From Enterococcus canintestini (GTDB taxonomy: Bacteria; Bacillota; Bacilli; Lactobacillales; Enterococcaceae), in NCBI RefSeq assembly GCF_001885735.1, contig NZ_JXKG01000016.1:1-60756 (forward strand): DNA of 60,756 bases, in the 5' to 3' direction. Numbering within the stretch: position 1 is the stretch's first letter; each line of letters begins with the position of its first letter. Positions 38,739-48,532 of this stretch are shown here, in pieces. The notes beneath the pieces are model-generated. The model did no database searches, was not told where the DNA came from, and saw only the letters and a list, made by a program, of their open reading frames with translations. A program made the position numbers and the translations under genes.

Positions 38739-39692
38739 TTACGAGGCAGTTTGCGTTTGCGCCAATTTTTGCTGTAATTTATTTTGATAAAAGGCAATTT
38801 CATCGGCGGTACAATAAACGTAATGTCCCGCTGCTATTTCGTGCATTCCCCGCTGTTTGCCGTCATCTGGTGGTACTTGATATTTAATGCGCTTGCGATT
38901 ACGCTCATGATCTGGATCGGGTAGTGGAATCGCCGACAGCAGGCTTTCGGTATAGGGGTGAACACCGTGATTATAAATGGCATCGCTGGTTCCGACTTCA
39001 AGTAATTTACCTAAATGCATCACCCCAATGCGATCACTGATATGTTTTACCATCGATAAATCATGGGCAATAAATAAATACGTCAAATTTTGTTGTGCTT
39101 GTAGATCTTGCAATAAGTTTACTACTTGGGCTTGAATGGAAACATCCAAAGCTGAAATGGGTTCATCACAAATAATGAATTTTGGTTTGACAGCTAGCGC
39201 ACGGGCGATACCGATTCTCTGTCTTTGACCGCCGGAAAATTCATGGGGATAACGCGTGCCATGACTCGGATTTAAGCCAACTGTTTCAAGTAATTCATCC
39301 ACCCGTTGATTCCGTTCCTTTTCATCTTTGGCTAAGCCATTAATATCAATGCCTTCTGCAATAATATCCCGCACTTTCATCCGAGGATTTAAAGACGCAT
39401 AAGGATCTTGAAAAATCATCTGGACATCTCGTCGAAATTCTTTTAACGCTTTTTTCCCTTTAATTTTCATCACATCTTGGCCATCAAAATCAATTTCGCC
39501 GCCAGTCGGTGTATTTAAACCAATAATCGTCCGACCAGTAGTTGATTTACCACTGCCTGATTCTCCCACTAAGCCAAAGGTTTCCCCTTCATAAATGGAA
39601 AAGCTAATATCATCTACTGCTTTAACTTCATCTTTGCGTCCGACGTTAAAGTATTGTTGTAAATGATTTACTTTTAATAACACTTTTTTCAC
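38739..39692 (-). CDS. oppF: Oligopeptide ABC transporter ATPase OppF
   Basis: A 317-residue ATPase: Walker A GESGSGKST, signature FSGGQRQRIG, Walker B FIICDEPISALD, C-terminal oligo_HPY region (HPYTESLLSAIP). Its ATG overlaps the oppD stop by 4 nt. It pairs with OppD to energise oligopeptide import through OppBC. Confidence 0.95.
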   Translation of the reverse strand: MKKVLLKVNHLQQYFNVGRKDEVKAVDDISFSIYEGETFGLVGESGSGKSTTGRTIIGLNTPTGGEIDFDGQDVMKIKGKKALKEFRRDVQMIFQDPYASLNPRMKVRDIIAEGIDINGLAKDEKERNQRVDELLETVGLNPSHGTRYPHEFSGGQRQRIGIARALAVKPKFIICDEPISALDVSIQAQVVNLLQDLQAQQNLTYLFIAHDLSMVKHISDRIGVMHLGKLLEVGTSDAIYNHGVHPYTESLLSAIPLPDPDHERNRKRIKYQVPPDDGKQRGMHEIAAGHYVYCTADEIAFYQNKLQQKLAQTQTAS

Positions 39693-40741
39693 AAGGTGAC
39701 CCCCTTAAGCTTTTTTTCTTCAAAAATTTTCCAACGGCGCGCAATTTCTGCTGGTGGTGTAACTTTTGGCGCTTGTGGTGCTAATAACCAGGTCGCTGCT
39801 TTATGGGTTTTAGATACTTCAAAATAAGGCGGTGCCTGTTCGGTATCAATTTTTAAAGCAAACTCATTACGAGGATAAAACGCGTCGCCGGTTGGTGGTT
39901 TTAATAAATCTGGAGGAGAACCTGGAATGGCGTATAAACGTTCTTCTGTCCCTTCCAATGTTGGCATCGAACCGAGTAAGCCCCAAGTATAAGGATGTTG
40001 CGGATTATAAAAAATTTCTTCTGCTGTACCCACTTCCACAATCCGTCCCCCATACATAACCGCCACGCGATCGGCGACATTCGCAACCACACCTAAATCA
40101 TGGGTGATAAAAATAATCGAAGTATTAATTTTTTTCTGAATGTCTTTCATTAGTTCCAAAATTTGTGCTTGAATCGTCACGTCTAGTGCGGTCGTTGGTT
40201 CATCTGCGATTAAAACTTCTGGATAACAAATTAAAGCAATCGCAATTACAATCCGTTGTCTTTGACCACCGGAAAATTGATGCGGATAGTTTTTCAAGCG
40301 TTTTTTGGCATCGGGAATACCGACTAGATTTAAAAGCTCCAAAGCCGCAGCCAAAGCTTCTTTTTTTGAAACTTTGTTGTGAATGATTAAAGATTCTGCA
40401 ACTTGTTTGCCAATTGGCATCGTTGGATCTAGTGAGGTCATCGGATCTTGGAAAATCATCGCAATTTCTTTGCCACGAATCTTCTGCATTTCTTTTTCCG
40501 TCTTTTCCACGATATTGGCATTTTTAAAGATAATTTCTCCCTTATCGATATTGGCATTACTCGCCAACAACCCCATAATACTACGCGTCGTTACCGATTT
40601 ACCGGAACCAGATTCCCCTACAATCGCCAGTGTTTCGCCTTTATAAAGGTCAAAACTGACATTGCGAATCGCTTGGACCGTGCCCGCATAAGTATCAAAG
40701 GAAATTTCTAAGTCTTTAACTTCTAATACTTTTTCTGGCAT
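39689..40741 (-). CDS. oppD: Oligopeptide ABC transporter ATPase OppD
   Basis: A 350-residue ATPase: Walker A GESGSGKSV, signature FSGGQRQRIV, Walker B VLIADEPTTALD, and oligo_HPY C-terminus (HPYTWGLLGSMP). It starts 4 bp after oppC and overlaps oppF by 4 nt. Confidence 0.95.
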   Translation of the reverse strand: MPEKVLEVKDLEISFDTYAGTVQAIRNVSFDLYKGETLAIVGESGSGKSVTTRSIMGLLASNANIDKGEIIFKNANIVEKTEKEMQKIRGKEIAMIFQDPMTSLDPTMPIGKQVAESLIIHNKVSKKEALAAALELLNLVGIPDAKKRLKNYPHQFSGGQRQRIVIAIALICYPEVLIADEPTTALDVTIQAQILELMKDIQKKINTSIIFITHDLGVVANVADRVAVMYGGRIVEVGTAEEIFYNPQHPYTWGLLGSMPTLEGTEERLYAIPGSPPDLLKPPTGDAFYPRNEFALKIDTEQAPPYFEVSKTHKAATWLLAPQAPKVTPPAEIARRWKIFEEKKLKGVTL

Positions 40742-40745
40742 ATTA

Positions 40746-41786
40746 TCACTCTTTCATTTTCGGATCGAAGGCATCACGAAGACCGTCAGCTAATAAGTTG
40801 AAGGCAATCATAATGACTGACAACGTCACTGCTGGTACCCACAATAGATAAGGCAGATATTGGAATGTTTTATACCCATCACTTAACATCGTTCCTAGTG
40901 AGGCGTTTGGCGGTGTTAGCCCTAAACCAATGAAGCTTAAGAAGGCTTCAAAGAAAATCGCCGTCGGAATACTAAACATCATTTGGACGATAATCACACT
41001 GGAGATGTTGGGTAAAATATGTTTAAAGGCAATCTTTAAATTACTTTCTCCTAACGTTTGCGCCGCTAAGACAAATTCTTGGTCTTTTAATTTTAACGTC
41101 TGAGCTCTCACGATACGGGCCATGGGAATCCAGTTGGTAATCGCCATTGCCGCAATAATCGAAGGAATCCCCGGTTCAAAAACAACCAACATTAAAATCA
41201 TTACGACTAAATTGGGAATACCGGATAAAATTTCTAAGAAACGTTGCATCAACGTATCAACAGTGCCACCTTTTAGACCTGAAATTAGTCCATAAGTAAC
41301 ACCAAAAAGAATATCAAACATGGCCGCGATAAAAGCGATTAATAACGAAACCCGCGTCCCCATTAAAAGTCGACTTAACACGTCACGCCCCAGACCGTCA
41401 GTACCAAAATAGTAATTTAAATTCTCTGGTACATTGGCCGCAGCGTATTTATCTACTAATTGACCACCGACCATTGCTTTACCGTTTAAACCATTGATGT
41501 TAATGCCGGGAATTCGCGGTGGTAAATTCATATACGCAACATTTTGTTTAGTGGGATTGTGAGGTGAAAAGAAAATCGAAACCACGGAAATCAAAATGAT
41601 TACCATTAAAATAACCATACAGACCACCGCTGCTTTATTTTTGCGCAAACGGCGCCATGAATCTTGTAAGAAAGTCAAAGACGGCGCGGCAATCATTTCC
41701 CGCTCTTTAATTGTACTGCCGTGATATAACTCAAATTCTGAAGCGGGAATATCAGTAATAGCTTCATATTTAGGTTTAGCCTTCAT
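40746..41786 (-). CDS. oppC: Oligopeptide ABC transporter permease OppC
   Basis: A 346-residue permease with an N-terminal cytoplasmic segment (to about residue 50), six membrane helices, a large extracytoplasmic loop after helix 1 and the inner-membrane motif around LGESNLKIAFKHILPN. Its ATG overlaps the oppB stop (TAATG). Confidence 0.95.
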   Translation of the reverse strand: MKAKPKYEAITDIPASEFELYHGSTIKEREMIAAPSLTFLQDSWRRLRKNKAAVVCMVILMVIILISVVSIFFSPHNPTKQNVAYMNLPPRIPGININGLNGKAMVGGQLVDKYAAANVPENLNYYFGTDGLGRDVLSRLLMGTRVSLLIAFIAAMFDILFGVTYGLISGLKGGTVDTLMQRFLEILSGIPNLVVMILMLVVFEPGIPSIIAAMAITNWIPMARIVRAQTLKLKDQEFVLAAQTLGESNLKIAFKHILPNISSVIIVQMMFSIPTAIFFEAFLSFIGLGLTPPNASLGTMLSDGYKTFQYLPYLLWVPAVTLSVIMIAFNLLADGLRDAFDPKMKE

Positions 41787-42727
41787 TAGCCTTTGCTCCC
41801 TCCTGAAACCCGAATCCGTGGATCCACAATTCCATATAATAAATCAACTACTAAGATGACAATGATCAACATTGCCGAATACAACACCGTCACTGCCATA
41901 ATTGTCGGATAGTCATTGGTTGTAATCGACTTAACAAATTGCTCACCAATTCCTGGAATAGCAAAAATATTTTCAACTACTAAAGAGCCCGTCATAAGTG
42001 CGACAGCTAAAGGTCCAAGTAAAGTCATTAAAGGAATTAAACTGTTACGTAGCCCGTGTTTAAAGGCAATTTCCCAACGACTTAACCCTTTGGCTCTGGC
42101 TAATTCCACATAATCACTATGCATCACTTCTACCATTTCCGTCCGGATAAAGCGTGCCGAATCCGCTAGCGGCGACATAGCCAGTGCGATTGTCGGTAAA
42201 ATGGTGTAAGCAAAACTTTCCCATTTGGCAATCGGTAAAAGGTGCAACTTAATGGCAAAAACGTACTGCAATAAAACGGCAAAAACAAAGTTGGGAATGG
42301 AACGGCCCAAAATAGCAATTAACGTTGCCAATGTATCAACCCACGTGTTTTGTTTCATAGCTGAAATGGTTCCTAAAATAATGCCGATAAATGTTCCTAG
42401 AAAAATAGCTTGCAATCCCAGTTGTAATGAAGGACCCACACGTCCTGCTAAAAGTGTAGCAACTGGTTGATTTTTAAATTGGAAGGAAATACCAAAATCT
42501 CCTTGTACTAAGTTTTTCAGATACGTCCCATATTGCACAATAACCGGTTTATCCAGGCCCATTTGTTTATTTAATAAAGCAATTTGTTCTGGACTTAAGC
42601 GTTCAGCATTAGTATAAGGTGTTCCTGGTAACATCTTTGATAAAAAGAAAGTAATCGTAGCAATCAGCCACAATGTTACCAACATGAAGAAAAGCCGTTT
42701 TAAAAAATATTTGAGAAAGTCATTCAA
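41786..42727 (-). CDS. oppB: Oligopeptide ABC transporter permease OppB
   Basis: A 313-residue permease with six helices and the motif ARAKGLSRWEIAFKHGLRN. I place the start at TTG 42727 (protein MNDFLKYFLKR) because AGGAGGAG lies 6 nt before it; an in-frame start 11 codons upstream would put that site inside the gene. First gene of oppBCDF. Confidence 0.92.
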   Translation of the reverse strand: MNDFLKYFLKRLFFMLVTLWLIATITFFLSKMLPGTPYTNAERLSPEQIALLNKQMGLDKPVIVQYGTYLKNLVQGDFGISFQFKNQPVATLLAGRVGPSLQLGLQAIFLGTFIGIILGTISAMKQNTWVDTLATLIAILGRSIPNFVFAVLLQYVFAIKLHLLPIAKWESFAYTILPTIALAMSPLADSARFIRTEMVEVMHSDYVELARAKGLSRWEIAFKHGLRNSLIPLMTLLGPLAVALMTGSLVVENIFAIPGIGEQFVKSITTNDYPTIMAVTVLYSAMLIIVILVVDLLYGIVDPRIRVSGGSKG

Positions 42728-43016
42728 ATTACTTCTCCTCCTATAAAATGGAATAATCACGAAAAAAACACGTTCTTTTTTGAAAGAAGTTGTCTTTCAT
42801 GGATTTAGTTGAGTCAAACTCTGTCGCTTTTTAACCAGCCAATAAAATCCTTTTTGACTTTGCGAAATGAATTCGCTACAGTATAAGAAAAGCTTTTTAA
42901 GCCCACTATTACGAAGTGTTCTCGCTTTTTTGACCTAAAGAGTAAAAATCAGACACTTTTAACGATTTCGTTAAAGCAGTACAGCCAAAATGTACAGAAT
43001 ACACAAGGAGTTTGCT

Positions 43017-43358
43017 ATGAAAAAATATCGTCCTTATCTCATTTCACTTGTTATCTTTGCTGGCGCCATTATTTTTGGCATTAGTCAAAATAATTTAAGC
43101 TTCATCACACTATCGGATACACTCTTCATGTTAGGATTGCCTTTTTTGATTGTGGGTAGCTTGTTATGGATTTTTTCCTCTGGCTTCTTCGATACTTTTC
43201 AAAGATCCATGCACGAAAGCTTAGGAAGAAAACAAAAGAAAAAAGCTAACTACACCCCCTTCTCTCAAGTTGGGGCTGGTGTTTATCCTTTCTGGTTAAA
43301 AATTGCCGGTGTTCTTTTGCTTTTAGCCCTCATCTTTTTTGCAATTAGTAATATTTAA
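43017..43358 (+). CDS. DUF3899-type small membrane protein
   Basis: A 113-residue protein with the ATG at 43017 after AAGGAG. Hydrophobic helices at about 5-22, 32-55 and 90-110, with a basic loop (RSMHESLGRKQKKKAN) between the second and third. It lies on the strand opposite oppBCDF and oppA and splits the peptide-transport locus. A TTAACGA-TT-TCGTTAA dyad lies about 45 bp upstream. Function unknown. Confidence 0.75.
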   Translation: MKKYRPYLISLVIFAGAIIFGISQNNLSFITLSDTLFMLGLPFLIVGSLLWIFSSGFFDTFQRSMHESLGRKQKKKANYTPFSQVGAGVYPFWLKIAGVLLLLALIFFAISNI

Positions 43359-43407
43359 TAATTATTAATTAAAAAGACAAAGCGCGTTAGCTAAAAAAAT
43401 TATTTGC

Positions 43408-43440
43408 AAAAGGCTGTGACAATTTACGTCACGGCCTTTT
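43408..43440 (+). terminator. Terminator of the DUF3899 gene, TGTGAC-type hairpin
   Basis: AAAAGGCTGTGAC pairs with GTCACGGCCTTTT (one G-T wobble) around 7 nt, then TTTTATTT. The GTGAC/GTCAC core resembles the dispersed hairpins at 11852 and 51789. Confidence 0.8.
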
Positions 43441-43471
43441 ATTTGCAAATAAAAGAAGAAAGTAGCGGAAA

Positions 43472-43530
43472 AAAATAAACCAGATAATGGTAAAAATATG
43501 ACGACTATTTTCCGATTATCCGGTTTATTT
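43472..43530 (-). terminator. Terminator of the first oppA gene
   Basis: AAATAAACC and GATAAT pair with ATTATC and GGTTTATTT across an A/T-rich loop. The minus-strand side continues into TTTTTTT. Confidence 0.7.
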
Positions 43531-43571
43531 CTTGTAACTGAACTTTTTTCACGCCTCTTTTACGATAAAAA

Positions 43572-45245
43572 TTATTCGGTTACATAAGTCCATTTGTAAT
43601 CCCATGAAGCGCCGGCAGCGTGATGTACGATACCTTTTACTTTTGGATTAATCATGTGACCTTCTGCTTTTTGGTAAACGCCGATAACGCCTGCAGTTGA
43701 ACTGATGATTTTATCTGCTTCTTGCAAGTTTTCCCAACGTTTCATCGGATCGCCTGCATTGGTCGTGTTTGATTCTTTGACAACTTTGTCATAATCTTCA
43801 TTTGACCATTGACCACGGTTATAAGAGTTCCCTGTAACAAACAAATCAGTAAAACTAGATGGGTCTGAGTAATCTGCGCCCCAGCCGCCTAATACCATGT
43901 CAAACTCGCCGTTATTTGAACGATCTAGTCGCACAGAAAATGGTACTGGTGTTGGTTTGATTTTGATACCAGGTAATGTTTCTTCCAAGGTACTTTGCAA
44001 ATATTCCAAAACTTTTTTCGTCCCGTCATCATCAGAAGCGACAATATCAAACTCAAAGCTGTCTTTGCCCAATGCTTTTTTCGCTTTTTCCCAGTGATCT
44101 TGGGCTTTTTTCTTATCAAAACTTACCAAATCGCCAGCTTCTTTAGTGAAATCTTCGTTTGTTTCAGGATTTTTAGACATATCTGATGGAATTAAACCTG
44201 TTGAAGCTACTGATCCGTCTCCTAAAACAGAATTCACGATGGCGTTTCGATCAATCGCATAAGAAATTGCTAAACGTAAATCTTCATTCATAAATGGTGA
44301 GTCTTCTTTGCGTTGATTCATTTCAATATAAGAAGTACGCGCCTCTTTTACCGATTGGAACGCATCTTGATTGGCGTTTTGTTGTGCCAATTCACCAGAT
44401 AAAATTACGTCGTCTGTTTGGCCGTCGTTAAATAAATTCAATCCTGTTGAAGATTCTTTTACCACGCTAACTTTTACAGAGTCTAATTTCACCGTATCTT
44501 TATCCCAATACGTATCATTTTTTTGATATTCCCACTCCGTATCAGTCCCCGGTCCGTCAAATCCTGCTAACACAAAAGGCCCATTGTAAACAGATTGGTC
44601 TGATTTTGTCGCGTATTTGTCGCCATTTTTTTCTACAACTTTTTGTGGTTGTGGGAAGAATGATGGGAACGCGAATAAGTAATCCATATAAGGTGTAGGA
44701 CGTGTTAGAGTAATTTCTAATTCATAATCATTTACTGCTTTAATCCCCAACTCAGACTTGTCTTTTTTACCGGCTGTAATATCTGCTGCATTCGTAACGG
44801 GCTCAAAAAGATACGCATACTCTGAAGCTGTTTTGGAATCGACTGTTCGCTGCCAGCCAAAGACATAATCAGACGCTTTCACCGGTTCACCATCAGACCA
44901 CTTTGCATCTTCTCTTAATTTAATCGTATACTTTAAGCCGTCTTCACTAACTGTTGCCATTTCTGCCGCACCAGCTGGAATTGGCTTACTGTCTTTATCT
45001 AAACGATAAATTCCTTCATACACATTATTTAAAGCTGTAAAACTAATCGTATCGGTCGCAAGTGATAAATCCGCACTTGGCATTTCTTGTAAAACCGAAA
45101 CACGAAATTCCTGTTTGTCTGCTTCTTTACCAGAAGAACTTGCGGCGTTACTACCATCTGTTGTACCGCCTCCGCTGCCACATGCTGAAAGTACAATCCC
45201 GCAGACAGCCACAATACCCAATAATGATGTCTTTTTCATTTTCAT
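43572..45245 (-). CDS. oppA: Oligopeptide-binding lipoprotein OppA (copy 1)
   Basis: A 557-residue family 5 solute-binding protein. Lipobox IVLSACGSG after a short signal peptide, a Ser/Gly-rich linker, then the peptide-binding fold (ERDAKWSDGEPVKASDYVFG-type motif near residue 115; YAIDRNAIV in the middle). It starts upstream of the DUF3899 gene and oppBCDF and has its own terminator, so it is a separate transcript. Three CodY-like boxes lie upstream. Two near ATGs are possible starts. Confidence 0.93.
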   Translation of the reverse strand: MKMKKTSLLGIVAVCGIVLSACGSGGGTTDGSNAASSSGKEADKQEFRVSVLQEMPSADLSLATDTISFTALNNVYEGIYRLDKDSKPIPAGAAEMATVSEDGLKYTIKLREDAKWSDGEPVKASDYVFGWQRTVDSKTASEYAYLFEPVTNAADITAGKKDKSELGIKAVNDYELEITLTRPTPYMDYLFAFPSFFPQPQKVVEKNGDKYATKSDQSVYNGPFVLAGFDGPGTDTEWEYQKNDTYWDKDTVKLDSVKVSVVKESSTGLNLFNDGQTDDVILSGELAQQNANQDAFQSVKEARTSYIEMNQRKEDSPFMNEDLRLAISYAIDRNAIVNSVLGDGSVASTGLIPSDMSKNPETNEDFTKEAGDLVSFDKKKAQDHWEKAKKALGKDSFEFDIVASDDDGTKKVLEYLQSTLEETLPGIKIKPTPVPFSVRLDRSNNGEFDMVLGGWGADYSDPSSFTDLFVTGNSYNRGQWSNEDYDKVVKESNTTNAGDPMKRWENLQEADKIISSTAGVIGVYQKAEGHMINPKVKGIVHHAAGASWDYKWTYVTE

Positions 45246-45384
45246 TCCTTTTTCTCCTTGCCATCGATTGAATTTTCAGAACATTTAGCATTTTCTGAAG
45301 TTAACGAAAATTTTAATCAATAATTATTAAAAAAGCAAGACTTTATTCGTAAAAAAACAAATATATATAAATTTTCTGATAATT
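45246..45384 (-). promoter_or_regulatory. Promoter region of oppA copy 1 with three CodY-like boxes
   Basis: Against the CodY consensus AATTTTCWGAAAATT, AATTTTCAGAACATT (45271-45285) and AATTTTCTGATAATT (45370-45384) each have one mismatch. CATTTTCTGAAGTTA (45289-45303) is weaker. The first two are 99 bp apart. The remainder of the gap to 45569 is AT-rich with no gene. Confidence 0.55.
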
Positions 45385-45569
45385 CTAAAAGTTAAAGATA
45401 AAAGAAATACCGCGAAAAGAAAGACTTCTTTTCATTCAAAAAAAGACGTTTAAAATAGCATTTTTTTGGAAAAAAAGAGGTAACGATTACAATCAAAATT
45501 GATAAAAATATAGTTTGAGGAGTTTTTTAATAAATAAAAAACTAATATTATTTCATAAAACCAATATAT

Positions 45570-46793
45570 TTATTCGTTTTCAGCGGTGATTTTTACAATT
45601 TCAACAATAGTTTGGGTCGCTTTTTCCATAGCCTCCAGCGTAATAAATTCATATGGCCCATGAAAATTCTCACCACCTGTAAACAGATTTGGAGTGGCAA
45701 TTCCTTTATAGGAAATTTTAGAACCATCTGTACCACCGCGAAACGGGCTAATAATCGGCTTAATCCCTAACCTTTTCATTGCCAAAATAGCGTAATCTAC
45801 CGCTCGTGGCTCTTTTTTAATAATCTCTTTCATATTGTAGTATTGATCAAATAAACGATACGTAATGCGCGGATAATCAAATGTTTCATTTAAGCGGGCG
45901 ATAATGGTTTTTAGCATTTCTTTTCTTGCTCTGAATTTTTCTTGATCAAAATCGCGAATGATATAATCCAACTCAGCCTTTGAAATATCCCCACTAAATT
46001 TATTTAACAAATAAAAGCCTTCACTGTCTCTCGTCTGTTCTGGAACTTCTTTTTGGGGCAATTGACTGTCAATTTCTTCACCAATTTTAATTGCGTTTAC
46101 TAATTGTCCATACGCGGTTCCAGGATGGACGCTCGTTCCTTCAATTTTAATTTCCATTTTTGCGGCATTAAATGTTTCATATTCAAAATGTCCTACTCGA
46201 CCACTATCGACAGTATAGGCGAAAGCTACCGGAAAATCGGCTACTTCAAAATAGTCAGCTCCCCGCCCAATTTCTTCATCTGGTCCAAAAGCTACCCAAA
46301 CATCTCCTCGCTTGGCTTCAGGTATTTCTTTTATTAGCCGTAACGCTGCCATAATTTCTGCAATACCCGCCTTATCATCGGCACCTAAAAGCGTTGTCCC
46401 ATCTGTTGTAATTAAAGTTTGGCCGACATATTCTTTTAAGTTTGGAAACTGACTGGGAGATAACACTATCTTTTTCTCTTCATTTAAAACGATCTCTTGA
46501 CCAGTATAATTTGACCAAACTTTAGGCTGAATATTTTCTGCATTGAAATCTGCTGTATCAACGTGCGCAATAAAGCCAATCGAAGTTTTTGCTGGATTTC
46601 CTTTTAATACTCCAATAACAAAACTGTTCTTAACAAAATAATTAACCTGATCTAGCCCCAATTCTTCCAACTGTTTTTTTAACTGTAACGCCAGCTCTAC
46701 TTGACCTGGCGTAGTGGGAATTTTCGTTGCTGTTTCATCTGAACGGGTATTGATTTTGACATAACTTAAAAAATCTTCCAGTAATTGACTCAT
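45570..46793 (-). CDS. pepT: Peptidase T (tripeptide aminopeptidase)
   Basis: A 407-residue M20 metallopeptidase that removes N-terminal residues from tripeptides in the cytosol. Metal and catalytic motifs: AHVDTADFN, TLLGADDKAGIAE, GPDEEIGRGADYF, TVDSGRVGHFE and RGGTDGS. It follows the second oppA by 12 bp and is controlled by the same T-box, linking peptide import with breakdown. Confidence 0.96.
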   Translation of the reverse strand: MSQLLEDFLSYVKINTRSDETATKIPTTPGQVELALQLKKQLEELGLDQVNYFVKNSFVIGVLKGNPAKTSIGFIAHVDTADFNAENIQPKVWSNYTGQEIVLNEEKKIVLSPSQFPNLKEYVGQTLITTDGTTLLGADDKAGIAEIMAALRLIKEIPEAKRGDVWVAFGPDEEIGRGADYFEVADFPVAFAYTVDSGRVGHFEYETFNAAKMEIKIEGTSVHPGTAYGQLVNAIKIGEEIDSQLPQKEVPEQTRDSEGFYLLNKFSGDISKAELDYIIRDFDQEKFRARKEMLKTIIARLNETFDYPRITYRLFDQYYNMKEIIKKEPRAVDYAILAMKRLGIKPIISPFRGGTDGSKISYKGIATPNLFTGGENFHGPYEFITLEAMEKATQTIVEIVKITAENE

Positions 46794-46805
46794 TTTTATT
46801 CTCCT

Positions 46806-48452
46806 TTATTTCACTTTTGCTGTACGTAAATTGAAATAATCTCCGTAAGCGTGAAAGACAATTCCGTCTACTTTTTCATTAATTAAATAGTTTGATGCAC
46901 TTTGATATAGCGGAACTTGAGCTGCATCTTCAGCTAGCAAGATTTTTTCAGCTGCTTGATAATCGTTAAAAAAAGCATCTGGATGATTCGCATCTGTCGT
47001 ACGCGCTTTTTCGACAAGTGCTGTATAAGTTTTATTTTGGTAACCACCATAGTTGTAGGAAGAACCAGTTTTATACAAGTTGAAATAAGAATCTAATTCA
47101 CTAGAACCCGCAATCCAACCTGAAACTGATAATTCGTAATTGCCGTCTGTACGAGACTGATTTAAATTCACTTTAGGCTGTTTATTGATCACAATTTTTA
47201 AGCCAGGTAATGTTTCTTCCAGTTGGCTTTGCAAATACTCTCCTACTTTTTCACCATTATCGTCATCTGTCACCAATAATTTTAGTTTCAAGCCGTTACC
47301 CACAACTGCTTTGGCTTTTTCCCACTCACTTTTGGCTACTTTTACATCATAAAGATTATAATCTCCGCTATATTTACGAAAGTCTTCCTTGGTATCAGGA
47401 TTTGTGTATAGCCCACTTGGAATGAGACCATTTAAAGGAGTAGCACCATCGTTTAACACATTTTTAGCTAGTTGTGTTTTATTAATGGCTAAAGCAATCG
47501 CTTTTCTAACATGAACGTCTGCTAGGGCTGGATTCGCTTTTTGGTTAAAATCCAAAAATTGATTGGCGACATCGGGTTTTGTAACTAAGCGTGGATCGTT
47601 TTTAAATTGTTCAACATATTGACCACTTATCCGCTGTAAATCCAACTCACCGCTATCTACTAATTGAATACCTGTGTTTTCTTCTTTAATGGTGGAGCCG
47701 TGAACAGTCTTTAATTTAACCTCATCTTTTCCATAATAGTTATCATTTTTCACTAAGGTCCATTCATCGCCAGTTTGCTTCCAGTCTTTTAATACAAAAG
47801 GCCCTGTATATAAAAGATCCTCACTGGTACGGGCATAAGCATCTTTTTTAGCGGTGACAAATTTTTCATTTTGCGGTGCCAACCAACCAATTGAGACTAC
47901 AGATAAAAATGACGGTTGCGCTTGTTTTAAACGTACTTCAAATGTCTTTTCATCTAGCGCTGCTAGACCAATTTCATCGACAGATTTTTTACCTTCACGA
48001 ATCGCCTGGCTGTTAACCACGTTATCAAGTAGATAAGCATTTGGGCCCATTGTTTCAGGATTTACCAAACGTTTCCAGGCAAATAAAAAATCAGCAGCCA
48101 CTACTTTATCGCCATTACTCCATTTTGCATCATCTCTTAAGGTAAATGTATAGGTCTTACCATCAGAACTAATCGCAACTTTTTGAGCCAGGCCTGGAAT
48201 CGGCTGGCTATCATCATCAAAGCGATATAATCCTTCAAACAAATGCTGCACGACAGTAAATGTGATTTTATCGGTCGTCTGCGTGGTGTCTAGTGTACTT
48301 AACGGTGCGGGTAAACTCACACTAATTTCTTGTTTTATCGCGTTTTTTCCTGTAACATCCCCACTTTCTTTTGCTGTCCCACCGGTCGTACATCCAGCGA
48401 GTGCTAGCGCTAAAATACCTACTGCCACTAAAATACCCTTTTTCCTTTTCAT
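46806..48452 (-). CDS. oppA: Oligopeptide-binding lipoprotein OppA (copy 2)
   Basis: A 548-residue family 5 binding protein, paralogous to copy 1. The ATG at 48452 (MKRKKGILVAVG) follows GAGGAG; lipobox ALAGCTTGG. Motifs parallel copy 1 (RDDAKWSNGDKVVAADFLFAW; NDGATPLNGLIPSGLY). First gene of the T-box-controlled operon oppA2-pepT. It presumably feeds OppBCDF encoded elsewhere in the window, since no permease genes are adjacent. Confidence 0.93.
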   Translation of the reverse strand: MKRKKGILVAVGILALALAGCTTGGTAKESGDVTGKNAIKQEISVSLPAPLSTLDTTQTTDKITFTVVQHLFEGLYRFDDDSQPIPGLAQKVAISSDGKTYTFTLRDDAKWSNGDKVVAADFLFAWKRLVNPETMGPNAYLLDNVVNSQAIREGKKSVDEIGLAALDEKTFEVRLKQAQPSFLSVVSIGWLAPQNEKFVTAKKDAYARTSEDLLYTGPFVLKDWKQTGDEWTLVKNDNYYGKDEVKLKTVHGSTIKEENTGIQLVDSGELDLQRISGQYVEQFKNDPRLVTKPDVANQFLDFNQKANPALADVHVRKAIALAINKTQLAKNVLNDGATPLNGLIPSGLYTNPDTKEDFRKYSGDYNLYDVKVAKSEWEKAKAVVGNGLKLKLLVTDDDNGEKVGEYLQSQLEETLPGLKIVINKQPKVNLNQSRTDGNYELSVSGWIAGSSELDSYFNLYKTGSSYNYGGYQNKTYTALVEKARTTDANHPDAFFNDYQAAEKILLAEDAAQVPLYQSASNYLINEKVDGIVFHAYGDYFNLRTAKVK

Positions 48453-48532
48453 TTTTGCCACTCCTCTATCCTGATTTTTGTAATAACTAACGACCAACCA
48501 ATCTGTTGAAACTTGCTGAACTTTCGCAGAAA

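Noticed and set aside
38594-38803. 69-residue minus-strand frame after oppF
   Set aside because: It overlaps the oppF C-terminus in another frame and is Lys-rich without a motif; more likely flank of the tnpB remnant.
42736-42800. Short leader peptide upstream of oppB
   Set aside because: A start codon is present but no ribosome site, and it runs into the oppB ribosome site.
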